From Tepidicaulis sp002389665 (GTDB lineage Bacteria > Pseudomonadota > Alphaproteobacteria > Parvibaculales > Parvibaculaceae), in contig NZ_OZ244942.1 in the NCBI RefSeq assembly GCF_965222285.1, forward strand, positions 2,418,001 to 2,482,000: a DNA stretch of 64,000 bases, in the 5' to 3' direction. Each line of letters starts with the position of its first letter. Position 1 is the stretch's first letter. Made by a program: the position numbers and the translations under genes. Below the pieces are notes generated by a model. The model was not told the DNA's origin, did not search any database, and worked only from the letters and a program-made list of their open reading frames with translations. Positions 1-10,118 of the stretch are shown here, piece after piece.

Positions 1-540
1 GAAAAGATCGCCAGCCTCGTGCGCTCCGCCATCGGTTTCGACGAAGAGCGCGGCGACCAGGTGGAAGTCGTCAACCTGCGCTTTGCGCCGCAGAGCGAAG
101 CCGAGCGCCTGCCGGAAATCGAAGAGCCGTTCCTCGGCCTCAAGAAGTCAGACTATATGCGCATCGGCGAAATCGCGGCGCTGCTCATCATCTCGGTTCT
201 GGTGCTGCTCTTTGTCGTGCGCCCCTTCATCAAGGGTCTAACGGCACCGGCGCAGGCAACGGCAGGCACCAATCTCGCCCTGCCTCCCGGCACGGAATAT
301 ACCGCGCCCGACGGCACGCAAATGATCGCCCAAGGCACGGACGAGAACGGCGAGCCCATCGCCGCCCTGCCCGGCCCGCAGGTACAGCGCACCTCGGACG
401 TGGAAAGCATGATCGATATCGCCCGCGTGGAAGGCAAGGTGCGCGAGTCTTCGGTCAAGAAAGTCGGTGAGCTCATCAGCGGCCACCCGGACGAAACCCT
501 GGCCATCATCCGCAACTGGCTCCATGAGCAGCCGGCGTAA
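1..540 (+). CDS. fliF: Flagellar M-ring protein FliF (C-terminal part)
   Basis: This is the last 179 residues of FliF, which forms the MS ring of the flagellar basal body in the inner membrane. The reading frame is open from the first base, so the gene begins upstream of the window. The visible part ends the periplasmic ring-building region, then has a strongly hydrophobic transmembrane helix (about nt 169-230) and a cytoplasmic tail. The final 40 residues contain the helical segment (VGELISGHPDETLAIIRNWL) that in the family binds the N-terminal domain of FliG. fliG follows after 14 nt, which agrees with one operon. A minus-strand frame over the same bases is a shadow. Confidence 0.96.
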   Translation, partial: EKIASLVRSAIGFDEERGDQVEVVNLRFAPQSEAERLPEIEEPFLGLKKSDYMRIGEIAALLIISVLVLLFVVRPFIKGLTAPAQATAGTNLALPPGTEYTAPDGTQMIAQGTDENGEPIAALPGPQVQRTSDVESMIDIARVEGKVRESSVKKVGELISGHPDETLAIIRNWLHEQPA

Positions 541-554
541 GGGGAGATAGGACA

Positions 555-1598
555 ATGGCCGACGCACTGCCCAAAGTTAAAATCAAAGTCAAAGAAGACC
601 TGGACAAGCTGACCGGCCCGGAAAAGGCTGCCGTCTTCATGCTCTCGGTTTCCGATGACAGCGCCTCCGCGATCTGGGACCGCTTGGACGACGAAGAAAT
701 CCGCGACGTCTCGCAGGTCATGTCGAATCTCGGCACCGTCTCGGCGCCGCTTGTGGAACGTCTGCTGGTGGAATTCACCTCGCACATGTCCTCCACCGGC
801 GCGCTGACGGGTACGTATGAATCCACCGAACGGCTTCTCAAGCGCTTCCTCTCCGGTGAGCGCGTCGACGCCGTGATGGACGAAATCCGCGGTCCGGCCG
901 GGCGCAACATGTGGGAAAAGCTCGGCAACGTGAATGACGAAGTGCTCGCCAATTATCTGAAGAACGAGTACCCGCAGACCGTGGCCGTCGTGCTGTCGAA
1001 AATCCGCTCCGAACATGCCGCCCGCGTGCTCAGCCACCTGCCCGAAGATTTCGCGCTCGAAGTCGTCACCCGCATGCTGCGCATGGAAGCGGTCCAGAAA
1101 GACATTCTCGACAAGGTCGAACAGACGCTGCGCGCCGAGTTCATGTCCAACCTCTCGCGCACGAACCGGCGCGACGCGCATGAGCTGATGGCCGAGATCT
1201 TCAACAATTTCGACCGCCAGACCGAATCCCGCTTCATGACCTCGCTCGAAGAGCGCAACCGTGAAGCGGCCGAACGCATCAAGGCGCTGATGTTCACCTT
1301 CGAAGATCTGCGCAAGCTCGATCCGGGCGGCGTGCAGACGCTTCTGCGTTCCATCGACAAGGACAAGCTTGCCATCGCGCTCAAAGGCGCCTCCGACACG
1401 ATCCGCGATCTTTTCTTCGCGAACATGTCCGAACGCGCGGCCCGTATCCTGCGCGAAGACATGGAAGTCATGGGGCCAGTGCGCCTGCGCGATGTGGATG
1501 AATCCCAGATGGCCATGGTCAACATGGCCAAGGACCTTGCCGCCCGCGGCGAGATCATGCTGGCCGACAACAAAGAAGATGACGAGCTCGTGTACTGA
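555..1598 (+). CDS. fliG: Flagellar motor switch protein FliG
   Basis: This encodes a 347-residue C-ring rotor protein that couples stator ion flow to rotation and links FliF to FliM/FliN. The N-terminal domain (about 20-100, GPEKAAVFMLSV) binds FliF. The middle domain carries EYPQ at 138-141 where the family usually has EHPQ, a conservative change in the FliM-contact patch. The MFxF hinge motif is at 246-249. The C-terminal torque helix has the expected alternating charges (K271, K278, R284, D285, R295, R300, E301). Length is normal for the family. A purine-rich ribosome site (ggggagatagg) precedes the ATG, and the stop overlaps the fliH start by one base (TGATG). Confidence 0.98.
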   Translation: MADALPKVKIKVKEDLDKLTGPEKAAVFMLSVSDDSASAIWDRLDDEEIRDVSQVMSNLGTVSAPLVERLLVEFTSHMSSTGALTGTYESTERLLKRFLSGERVDAVMDEIRGPAGRNMWEKLGNVNDEVLANYLKNEYPQTVAVVLSKIRSEHAARVLSHLPEDFALEVVTRMLRMEAVQKDILDKVEQTLRAEFMSNLSRTNRRDAHELMAEIFNNFDRQTESRFMTSLEERNREAAERIKALMFTFEDLRKLDPGGVQTLLRSIDKDKLAIALKGASDTIRDLFFANMSERAARILREDMEVMGPVRLRDVDESQMAMVNMAKDLAARGEIMLADNKEDDELVY

Positions 1599-2308
1599 TG
1601 AGTGCGGTGATGCAGGAAAACAAAGAGAAAGTGAAGTTCATGTTCGACAACGTCTTCCGCGCGGAAGACGCCCCCGTCGTCGTGAACGCACCGCGAAAAA
1701 AACACGAGCTGACGGACGAGGAGATCGACGCCATCCGCGCCGAGGCGCGCGCCGAAGGTGAAGCCACGGGCCATCAGCGCGGGTTTGCCGAAGCTCAGGC
1801 CGGGATCGAGCAGCAGACCGCGCAGACCTTTGCCGCGATCGGCGAAGCGCTGAGCGCCAGCTTTGCCCAGCTCGAGCAGGAAAACCGCGAAATCCGCGAA
1901 TTCGCCGCCCGCCTCTCCCTTCTTGCCGCCCGCAAGCTCGCCGCCCGGCTGATCGCCGAGCGTCCGCAGGCTGAAATCGAAGCGGTGATCGAGGAATGCG
2001 TAACCCACCTCAACCGCGAGCCGCATCTGGTGCTGCGCGTTGCCGACGGCCTTTCCGGCCTTCTCAAAGAATATGTCGACCGCCTCTGCCATGAGCGCGG
2101 CATGAGCGAGCAGGTGCTCTTGATCGGCGATCCGGAAGTGCCCTTCGGCGACTGTCATGTCGAATGGGCCGATGGCGGCATCACCCGCTCGCTTTCGGCC
2201 ATCGACGGGGAATTGACCCAGATCGTCGACCGTTACGCCCAAAGTCTGAAAGGCGAAGGTGAAGCTGCCTCCGCCGACGCTGCCCAAAAGGAGCCGCAAC
2301 ATGTCTGA
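1598..2308 (+). CDS. fliH: Flagellar assembly protein FliH-like (FlbE type)
   Basis: The 236-residue product is assigned as FliH, the regulator of the export ATPase FliI, from its place between fliG and fliN and from its composition. An acidic N-terminus is followed by an Ala/Glu/Gly-rich helical stretch (about 40-75) with AxxxG-like spacing, then a long helix and a C-terminal domain that in the family contacts FliI. Sequence identity in this family is low, and in Caulobacter the gene in this slot is called flbE. It is translationally coupled to fliG (TGATG) and overlaps fliN by 8 nt. I am sure of the family and less sure of details. Confidence 0.88.
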   Translation: MSAVMQENKEKVKFMFDNVFRAEDAPVVVNAPRKKHELTDEEIDAIRAEARAEGEATGHQRGFAEAQAGIEQQTAQTFAAIGEALSASFAQLEQENREIREFAARLSLLAARKLAARLIAERPQAEIEAVIEECVTHLNREPHLVLRVADGLSGLLKEYVDRLCHERGMSEQVLLIGDPEVPFGDCHVEWADGGITRSLSAIDGELTQIVDRYAQSLKGEGEAASADAAQKEPQHV

Positions 2309-2660
2309 GAATGATACCGGCATGGATCTTCCCGACCTTTCCACGAGTGACGCGCCGCAAGATGCCGGGGCAGACACCAGCACGCAGGACGCTGCCGACA
2401 TTCAGCGTTCGGCGGCGGATCTGGAAGCCGTTTTCGACGTCCCGGTCAACGTTTCTGCCGTTCTCGGCAAGGCGCATATCGAAGTGTCCGATCTTTTGAA
2501 GCTCGGCCGCGGCGCCGTCGTCGAGCTTGACCGCAAGGTCGGCGAGGCCATCGACATCTATGTCAATGACCGCCTCGTTGCGCGCGGCGAAGTGGTGATC
2601 GTGGAAGACCGTCTCGGCGTGACGATGACGGAAATTATCAAGACGGGCATCAGCGGATGA
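2301..2660 (+). CDS. fliN: Flagellar motor switch protein FliN
   Basis: This is a 119-residue C-ring component that helps bind CheY-P and dock the export apparatus. An acidic, low-complexity N-terminus (1-40) precedes a complete SpoA domain (43-115) with the typical FDVPVNVSAVLGK start and the LLKLGRGAVVELDRKVGEAIDIYVN core. The ATG at 2301 was chosen because it follows a good ribosome site (aaaaggag). A start 42 nt upstream would add residues that run over the end of fliH and do not resemble the family. The stop overlaps the next start (ATGA). No fliM lies beside it in this window. Confidence 0.96.
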   Translation: MSENDTGMDLPDLSTSDAPQDAGADTSTQDAADIQRSAADLEAVFDVPVNVSAVLGKAHIEVSDLLKLGRGAVVELDRKVGEAIDIYVNDRLVARGEVVIVEDRLGVTMTEIIKTGISG

Positions 2661-3448
2661 GCGGACAGCGGACATCGGCAACGGATCTGGCAACGCCGCT
2701 CGGCCTCATCGCCGGTTTCGGCTTTGTCGGCACGGCCGTGTTCCTGGGCGGGGATTGGGAAGCCTTTCTCAATCTGCGTGCCTTCCTGATCGTGATCGGC
2801 GGCACCATTGCCATGACGCTCGTTTCCTACCGGTTCGATGAAGTGGTCGAAGCAGCGCGCGCCGTGGGCCGCGCTCTCGCCTCCCGCGCCACGAACCTCT
2901 CCGAGGCGGCCCGCCGCCTGATCGTTCTGTCCGAAGCCGCCCGCAAGGAAGGCGTGCGCGGCATCGAAAAGCGCTTGCCGCAGCTAAAGCGCGATGCGGC
3001 TCTCTCCCGCGCGCTGACCCTGGTGGTTGAAGGCGTGCCGGCAGAGGAAGTCGAACGCCTGCTCGGCGCCGAACTCGACATGGCCAAAGGCCGCTGGGTG
3101 AAATCCGCCGCGATCCTGCGCCGCGCCGCCGAAGTCGCGCCCGCCATGGGCCTGATCGGCACGCTGGTCGGCCTCGTGCAGATGCTCACCCATCTGTCCG
3201 ATCCCTCCAGCATCGGCCCGGCCATGGCGGTTGCGCTGATCACGACATTCTACGGCGCCATTCTCGGCAACATGGTCTTTGCCCCGCTCGCCGCCAAAAT
3301 CGAACGCAATTCCCAGGAAGACGGGCTACGCCTGGCCATCTACGCGGCAAGCGCCGCCGCGATGACCCGTCAGGAAAGCCCGCGGCGCCTGCAAATGGCC
3401 ATCAACGCCATGCTGCCTCCCGCCGACCAGATTCAGATCTATACGTGA
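2657..3448 (+). CDS. MotA/TolQ/ExbB-type stator-like membrane protein
   Basis: This 263-residue protein has the MotA architecture. There are two N-terminal membrane helices (about 14-31 and 41-57), a charged cytoplasmic loop (60-150), and two C-terminal helices (about 160-180 and 188-210). The loop end reads APAMGLIGTLVGLV (161-174), the MotA proline signature that faces the ion channel. It sits inside the fli operon, coupled to fliN by ATGA. No motB partner lies next to it, so it may pair with a MotB elsewhere or be a MotA paralogue with another job. The stator function is inference; the MotA superfamily fold is well supported. Confidence 0.88.
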   Translation: MSGQRTSATDLATPLGLIAGFGFVGTAVFLGGDWEAFLNLRAFLIVIGGTIAMTLVSYRFDEVVEAARAVGRALASRATNLSEAARRLIVLSEAARKEGVRGIEKRLPQLKRDAALSRALTLVVEGVPAEEVERLLGAELDMAKGRWVKSAAILRRAAEVAPAMGLIGTLVGLVQMLTHLSDPSSIGPAMAVALITTFYGAILGNMVFAPLAAKIERNSQEDGLRLAIYAASAAAMTRQESPRRLQMAINAMLPPADQIQIYT

Positions 3449-3466
3449 GTAGAAGGAAAAAGCGAC

Positions 3467-4825
<1,359 letters not shown>

Positions 4826-4865
4826 GTAACCAGGGAAGCTGCGCTTCCATAAGGACGAGACGAGC

Positions 4866-6977
4866 ATGAGCGACATCAGCGTCAATCAAGGCAAAGCGGG
4901 CGGACTGTCTCCCGCGCGCATTCTGGGCGAGATCACCAAGCGCGGCGACCTGGCCCTTGCCCTCGGCATTATCACCATTCTTGTGGTGCTGATCCTGCCG
5001 ATGCCCGCTTTCCTGCTCGACCTGTCGCTCGCCATCTCCATCACCTTCTCGGTGCTGGTGCTGATGACCGCGCTCTTCATCCGCACGCCGCTCGAGTTCA
5101 GCGCTTTTCCGACGGTGCTTCTCATCGCCACGATGATCCGCCTGGCGCTCAACCTTGCCTCCACCCGTCTCATCCTTTCGCAGGGCCATGAGGGCACGAA
5201 CGCTGCGGGTAAAGTGATCGAGGCTTTCGGCAATTTCGTGATGCAGGGCAATTTCGTCATCGGCATCATTGTCTTTGCCATTCTGGTAATCGTGAACTTC
5301 GTCGTCATCACCAAGGGTTCGGGCCGTATCGCGGAAGTCGCCGCGCGCTTCACCTTGGACGCCATGCCCGGCAAGCAGATGGCGATCGACGCCGATCTTT
5401 CCGCCGGTCTGATCGACGAAGAAACCGCTCGCACCCGCCGCAAGCGGCTGGAAGACGAGTCCGCCTTCTTCGGCTCCATGGACGGTGCCTCGAAATTCGT
5501 GCGCGGCGATGCCGTAGCCGGCCTTCTGATCACCTTCATCAACATTATCGGCGGCATCATCGTCGGCGTCGGCCAGCAGGACATGCCTTTCGGCGAAGCC
5601 GGAGCGACCTATTCGCTGCTGACCATCGGTGACGGCCTTGTCAGCCAGATCCCGGCACTTATCGTGTCGACCGCCGCTGGTCTCCTCGTTTCCAAGGCAG
5701 GTGTGGAAGGCGCCGCCGACCGCGCGCTGTTCGACCAGCTTTCCGGCTACCCGCAGGCGCTCGGCATGTCTTCTTTCGTCATGGGCGTCATGGCCGTGCT
5801 GCCGGGCATTCCCGCCGTGCCGTTCCTTTTCCTGGCGAGCTGCACCGGCGGACTTGCCTATTACCTGAAGACCGCGCGCCAGCAGAAAGAGCAGGCCGAA
5901 GAGGATGCGGCGCAGGCCGAAGTCGAAGCCACACCGCCCGCTGAAGAGCCGATTTCCACCGCGCTCAAGATCGACGAGCTGCGCCTTGAAATCGGCTATG
6001 GCCTCCTGCCGCTCATCAATGACAGCGAAGGTCAGAAACTGACCGACCAGATCAAGGCGCTGCGCCGTCAGTTCGCCACCGATATGGGCTTCGTCATGCC
6101 GCCCGTGCGCATCCTCGACAATATGCAGCTCGAGGCCAATGCCTATGTCATGCGTATCAAGGAACTGGATGCCGGCCGGGGCGATGTCTATATCAACCAG
6201 CTTCTCGTCATGGACCCCCATGGCACGAAGATCGAACTGCCGGGCCTGCACACGACCGAGCCTGCCTTCGGCCTGCCGGCAACCTGGATCGACGAGAACC
6301 TGCGCGAGGAAGCCGCCTTCCGCGGCTACACGGTGGTGGACCCGGCAACGGTCATCACCACGCATCTGACCGAGATCATCAAGGACAACATGTCCGAGCT
6401 GCTTTCCTATGCCGAAACGCAAAAGCTGCTCGACGAGCTGAGCCCGGAACACAAACGCCTGGCGGACGACATCATCCCCGGTCAGATCACCGTCACCGGC
6501 ATGCAGCGCGTTCTTCAGACGCTTCTGTCCGAGCGGGTCTCCATCCGCGACCTGCCCTCCATCCTGGAAGGGGTGGCGGAAGCCGTCGGCCATACGCAGA
6601 ACACGACGCAGATCACCGAGCATGTGCGTATGCGCCTTGCCCGCCAGCTTGGCGCAGCCTATGCGGACGCCGAAGGCGTGCTGCAGCTCGTCACGCTTTC
6701 CCCGCAATGGGAAGAAGCCTTTGCCGAAGCGCTTATCGGCCAGGGCGACGAGCGCCAACTTGCCATGGCTCCGAGCCAGCTTCAGGAATTCATCATGACC
6801 GTCCGCGACACGTTCGAGGAAGCGGCGGGCCTCGGCATCGTGCCGGTGCTGCTTACGAGCCCCGGCATCCGTCCTTATGTGCGCTCGGTGATCGAGCGGT
6901 TCCGCCCGCAAACCATCGTCATGTCGCAGAATGAGATTCATCCGAAAGCGAAGCTGAAAACCGTCGGAACGATTTAA
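4866..6977 (+). CDS. flhA: Flagellar export gate protein FlhA
   Basis: A 703-residue component of the flagellar type III export gate. The N-terminal half holds about eight membrane helices, with the FHIPEP-family signature in the main cytoplasmic loop (TLDAMPGKQMAIDADLSAG). After residue about 330 an Ala/Glu linker leads to the large cytoplasmic ring domain that receives chaperone-substrate complexes. Length is usual. A ribosome site (aaggacgag) precedes the ATG. The 40-nt gap from flbD contains a perfect 6-bp hairpin (GGAAGC-TGC-GCTTCC), too weak to be a terminator. A long antisense frame (4767-7385) is a codon-bias shadow. Confidence 0.98.
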   Translation: MSDISVNQGKAGGLSPARILGEITKRGDLALALGIITILVVLILPMPAFLLDLSLAISITFSVLVLMTALFIRTPLEFSAFPTVLLIATMIRLALNLASTRLILSQGHEGTNAAGKVIEAFGNFVMQGNFVIGIIVFAILVIVNFVVITKGSGRIAEVAARFTLDAMPGKQMAIDADLSAGLIDEETARTRRKRLEDESAFFGSMDGASKFVRGDAVAGLLITFINIIGGIIVGVGQQDMPFGEAGATYSLLTIGDGLVSQIPALIVSTAAGLLVSKAGVEGAADRALFDQLSGYPQALGMSSFVMGVMAVLPGIPAVPFLFLASCTGGLAYYLKTARQQKEQAEEDAAQAEVEATPPAEEPISTALKIDELRLEIGYGLLPLINDSEGQKLTDQIKALRRQFATDMGFVMPPVRILDNMQLEANAYVMRIKELDAGRGDVYINQLLVMDPHGTKIELPGLHTTEPAFGLPATWIDENLREEAAFRGYTVVDPATVITTHLTEIIKDNMSELLSYAETQKLLDELSPEHKRLADDIIPGQITVTGMQRVLQTLLSERVSIRDLPSILEGVAEAVGHTQNTTQITEHVRMRLARQLGAAYADAEGVLQLVTLSPQWEEAFAEALIGQGDERQLAMAPSQLQEFIMTVRDTFEEAAGLGIVPVLLTSPGIRPYVRSVIERFRPQTIVMSQNEIHPKAKLKTVGTI

Positions 6978-7019
6978 CCGGCAAGGGCGTTGCGCTAGAC
7001 TGCTCTCTTGCTTTGAACT

Positions 7020-7031
7020 TTCAAATTTGAA
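7020..7031. promoter_or_regulatory. Perfect 12-bp dyad upstream of flhF
   Basis: TTCAAATTTGAA is a perfect palindrome ending ten bases before the flhF start codon, and it overlaps the likely ribosome site (gaagag). It has no loop, so it would act as a DNA site rather than as an RNA hairpin. The gap between flhA and flhF is only 63 nt. The function is unknown; chance is possible in this AT-rich patch. Confidence 0.3.
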
Positions 7032-7040
7032 GAGTGTGCT

Positions 7041-8156
7041 TTGCGTCTTAGAACTTTCACCGCGCCCAGCCTGGCCGAGGCTATGAACGAGGTTCGCCGC
7101 AGCCTGGGCGAAGACGCGATCATTGTGTCGACCCATGAAGCGGCAGGCAGGGTGGAAGTGACCGCTGCCGTGGAAGGCCGCCGCCGGGAACCTGCCTCCT
7201 TGCTCGCACCGGAAACCGGCCGCTCGCTCGACGATATTCTTCTGGAACGGCTGCAAACCTCTTTGCGCGAGCCTGAGCCGCAAGCCGAGCGTCCCCGCCC
7301 GAAGAAACCCGCTCCAGCACAAGAGACGCCGCGCCGTTCTGCACCCGCAGACCTGAGCGCGCTGGAACAGGCCCTTGCGGATCATGGCACACCGCCCGCC
7401 CTCGCCGCCTCGCTGGTGCGCACGGCAAGTGCCATGGAGATGGACGATCCTTTAAGCGCTCTGGCCTATGCGCTCGAAACCCGTTTCAATTTCGAACCGC
7501 TTCCGCCCCTGCCCCAGCGCCCGCTGCTTCTGATCGGCATGCCGGGCGCGGGTAAAACCGTCACGCAGATCAAACTTGCCGCACGGGCCATGGGCGAAGG
7601 CGCCCAAATTACGCTGATCACCGCCGATGCGGTGCGCACGGGCGCCGCACTTCAGAGCGAGGCATATGGGGCGCTTCTCGACGCGCCGGTCCTTAAAGCC
7701 GAAACCGCCGACGAGCTGAGCGGCCATCTTGCCGGCTACCGCGAGGTCGCTTCCATGCACGGCGCGCGCGCCTGCCTCATCGACACGGCAAGCTTCAACC
7801 CTTTCAACGCTCAGGAAAGCGCAGAGGCAGCGGAGATGATCGCGGCGGCCCGGCGCGGCGGCAAAGCCGAGCCCGTGGCCGTACTCTCCGCCGCCATGGA
7901 CCCGCTGCTAACCGCGGAAGTTGCCGAAGAAATGGCGCAGCTCGGCGCAAGACGCGTGATCTTCACACAGCTCGACCTTGCCCGGCGCATGGGCGGGCTG
8001 CTTGCCGCCGCCGACAGTTCCGGTCTGTCACTTTCGCAAATCAGCATCAGCCCCTATCTCGGCCAGGGCCTCGCCCGGCTCGACCCGATGCGCCTTGCCC
8101 AGCTTGTGCTGGGGGAGACCGGCACCGGCGGCAACCGCAAGGCGCAATCCGCATGA
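7041..8156 (+). CDS. flhF: Flagellar SRP-type GTPase FlhF
   Basis: A 371-residue SRP-like GTPase that sets the place or number of flagella. The basic N-terminal B segment (MRLRTFTAPSLAEAMNEVRRSLGEDAII) is typical. A Pro/Arg-rich linker (75-105) and a helical N domain follow, then the G domain with G1 GMPGAGKT (166-173), a G2/DTD-like region (LITADAVRTGA) and G3 DTA at 248-250. The start is a TTG; no ATG or GTG fits the conserved N-terminus, and a gaagag ribosome site lies 6-11 nt upstream. It is followed after 28 nt by flhG, its usual partner. Confidence 0.95.
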   Translation: MRLRTFTAPSLAEAMNEVRRSLGEDAIIVSTHEAAGRVEVTAAVEGRRREPASLLAPETGRSLDDILLERLQTSLREPEPQAERPRPKKPAPAQETPRRSAPADLSALEQALADHGTPPALAASLVRTASAMEMDDPLSALAYALETRFNFEPLPPLPQRPLLLIGMPGAGKTVTQIKLAARAMGEGAQITLITADAVRTGAALQSEAYGALLDAPVLKAETADELSGHLAGYREVASMHGARACLIDTASFNPFNAQESAEAAEMIAAARRGGKAEPVAVLSAAMDPLLTAEVAEEMAQLGARRVIFTQLDLARRMGGLLAAADSSGLSLSQISISPYLGQGLARLDPMRLAQLVLGETGTGGNRKAQSA

Positions 8157-8184
8157 CCCATTCAGCACGTCCGAGGACAAAAGC

Positions 8185-9012
8185 ATGACCCGCGCAAACA
8201 TCATTTCCGTTGCCTCAGGCAAAGGCGGTGTCGGCAAGACGTGGTTTTCCGTGACGCTCGCCCAGGCGCTTGCCTTGCGCAACGTCAAGACGCTGCTCAT
8301 CGACGGCGATCTCGGTCTTGCAAACGTGGATGTGCAGCTCGGCCTCAGTCCGCGCCACGATCTAGGCAGCGTGATTGCGGGGCGCGTCTCGCTGAAAGAA
8401 GCGCTTTTCACCTTCCGTCCCTTCGGCGAGGAAGAAGGCGGCGCGAGCTTCGACATCATGACCGGCCAGTCGGGCAGCGGCACGCTCAGCGCCTTGTCGA
8501 TCGAAGAAGTCGCGCGCCTTAAACGCGGCATCGAAAAACTCGCCGGTCATTACGGCGCGGTCATTCTCGACCTTGCCGCCGGGCTTGACGGCGCCGTGCG
8601 TAAATTATGCGAACATGAAGGGCGCCATGTCGTGGTGGTCACGCCCGATCCGACTTCGATCACGGACGCCTATGCTTTCATCAAGCTGCTCCTGCGGCAA
8701 AACCCGCAGGCCGATATCCGCCTCGTCATCAATCAGGCAGCGGACAAAACCGAAGGTCAGCGCACTTATGCAACGCTCGCCAATGCCTGCCGCAACTTCC
8801 TCGGCACCGAGCCCGTGCTTGCCGGGATCGTTCCTGCCGACACGCAGGTGCGCGAGGCGATCCGCCGCCAGGCACCGCTTTTCTTCCGTCATCCGCAAAG
8901 CACAGCGGGGGAAGCGGTGAAAAAAATTTCGGCGCTGCTTCTGGAAGACCCGCCCGTCATTACCAGCCAATCCGGCGGCAACCCGCCGCTTACCGGCTCT
9001 TCGGCACGTTAA
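8185..9012 (+). CDS. flhG: MinD-like ATPase FlhG (FleN)
   Basis: A 275-residue ParA/MinD-family ATPase that limits flagellar number and controls FlhF. The deviant Walker A motif KGGVGKT lies at 13-19 and is followed by LLIDGDLGLANVDVQLGL, the classic MinD/FlhG switch region. The ATG at 8185 puts that motif at the usual distance. A longer in-frame extension would run across the end of flhF and does not look like protein. It ends the flagellar operon except for a small membrane protein gene downstream. Confidence 0.95.
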   Translation: MTRANIISVASGKGGVGKTWFSVTLAQALALRNVKTLLIDGDLGLANVDVQLGLSPRHDLGSVIAGRVSLKEALFTFRPFGEEEGGASFDIMTGQSGSGTLSALSIEEVARLKRGIEKLAGHYGAVILDLAAGLDGAVRKLCEHEGRHVVVVTPDPTSITDAYAFIKLLLRQNPQADIRLVINQAADKTEGQRTYATLANACRNFLGTEPVLAGIVPADTQVREAIRRQAPLFFRHPQSTAGEAVKKISALLLEDPPVITSQSGGNPPLTGSSAR

Positions 9013-9131
9013 CCGAGGCATCAATCTCCACTGACACTCTGTCATAAATCCGTAGAACCTGTGATGCATTTTGCAAGCTGATCGGGTAAGCTGCGCCGAT
9101 AACGTGGTGGATCGGATAGGGGGGATTTCCG

Positions 9132-9455
9132 ATGAACAATGAATATGTCGCCCAAGCTCTGTCGCTGTTTCAGCAAGGGTTCGACACCGTCAATTCCATT
9201 CAAGGGCTCATCATCGCCGCCCTCGCGGCCTATCTGATGAAGCGCTACAACCAGATCCTGGTCTGGACGCTGGTTGCGACCATTGCCCATGAAGCCGTCA
9301 ATGTCGGCCGGCGCATCATGGCCGATGCGCCCAACCCGCTTCCCAATCTTGCCGATGTGGACGGCGATCTGAAACTGATCGGCATCCGCTTTCTGGGCTA
9401 TCTCATCGCCATTACGATCCTTTACATCGTCAAGCGGATCGTCCTGCGCGGGTAA
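9132..9455 (+). CDS. Small membrane protein of unknown function
   Basis: I do not recognise this 107-residue protein. It has three hydrophobic stretches (about 22-36, 42-56 and 84-101). A polar segment between the second and third (VNVGRRIMADAPNPLPNLADVDGD) would lie on one side of the membrane, and the tail is basic (VKRIVLRG). A fair ribosome site (gataggggggatt) precedes the ATG. It lies 119 nt after flhG on the same strand, and a terminator follows it. Its position suggests co-expression with, or at least tolerance near, the flagellar operon. No function can be given. Confidence 0.75.
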   Translation: MNNEYVAQALSLFQQGFDTVNSIQGLIIAALAAYLMKRYNQILVWTLVATIAHEAVNVGRRIMADAPNPLPNLADVDGDLKLIGIRFLGYLIAITILYIVKRIVLRG

Positions 9456-9478
9456 TCGCCCCGCCATAAAAACAACGA

Positions 9479-9510
9479 AGCCTGGCCAATGAGCCGGGCT
9501 TTTTGTTTTA
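9479..9510 (+). terminator. Terminator between converging genes
   Basis: An 8-bp stem (AGCCTGGC / GCCGGGCT, one G-T pair) with loop CAATGA is followed by TTTTTGTTTT on the plus strand. On the minus strand the stem is followed by tcgttgttttt, so it may also end the yajQ transcript. Confidence 0.85.
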
Positions 9511-9535
9511 CTGAACAGCAGTGCGAAACCGCACC

Positions 9536-10021
9536 TCAGTCCCTGAAATTCACATATTGCAGCGGCTGTTCGTCGGGCCGGGTTTTCAGGTGCTGGATCA
9601 CGTCCTGCAAATCGTCGCGTTTCTTGCCGGTGACGCGCAGTTCATCGCCCTGAAGGGCAACCTGCACTTTCAGCTTCTTGTCCTTGATTTCCTTTACCAG
9701 CTTTTTGGCAAGCTCTTTGGAGAGGCCCTGCTTGATGCCGACCTTCTGGCGCTGGGACTGGCCGGCGGCATTTTCCGCCGCCTTATAATCGAGCACGGAC
9801 GGCTCGATTCCGCGTTTGGCCAGATGCCCCTGCAGGACTTCATGCATCTGTTTCAGCTTCAGCTCGTCATCGGCGAGAATGACCATCTCGTCGTCATTGC
9901 GCTCGATGGAGCATTTCGACCCTTTGAAATCGTAGCGCTGCTCGATTTCCCGGCGCACGTTTTGGATGGCGTTATCGACCTCGGAAAGATCGACTTTGGA
10001 GACAACGTCGAAAGAAGGCAT
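9536..10021 (-). CDS. yajQ: YajQ family nucleotide-binding protein
   Basis: A 161-residue UPF0234/YajQ protein with the full family pattern: MPSFDVVSKVDLSEVDNAI at the start, RYDFKGSKCSIE in the first half, and the closing LQYVNFRD. It has the two ferredoxin-like lobes expected. Members bind nucleotides, and some bind cyclic di-GMP and work with transcription factors. Here it lies downstream of fliI-fliJ on the same strand, 97 nt away, so it might be expressed with motility genes. A cyclic di-GMP role in this organism is inference. Confidence 0.95.
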   Translation of the reverse strand: MPSFDVVSKVDLSEVDNAIQNVRREIEQRYDFKGSKCSIERNDDEMVILADDELKLKQMHEVLQGHLAKRGIEPSVLDYKAAENAAGQSQRQKVGIKQGLSKELAKKLVKEIKDKKLKVQVALQGDELRVTGKKRDDLQDVIQHLKTRPDEQPLQYVNFRD

Positions 10022-10118
10022 GAAGAATTATTCTCACGAATAGGGGTGAACTGGCCCGCATTATGCCGTGCCGGTTTCCATTCGTGAAGGCCTGAGCTTT
10101 AAGGGAGATTTCTCCCCT

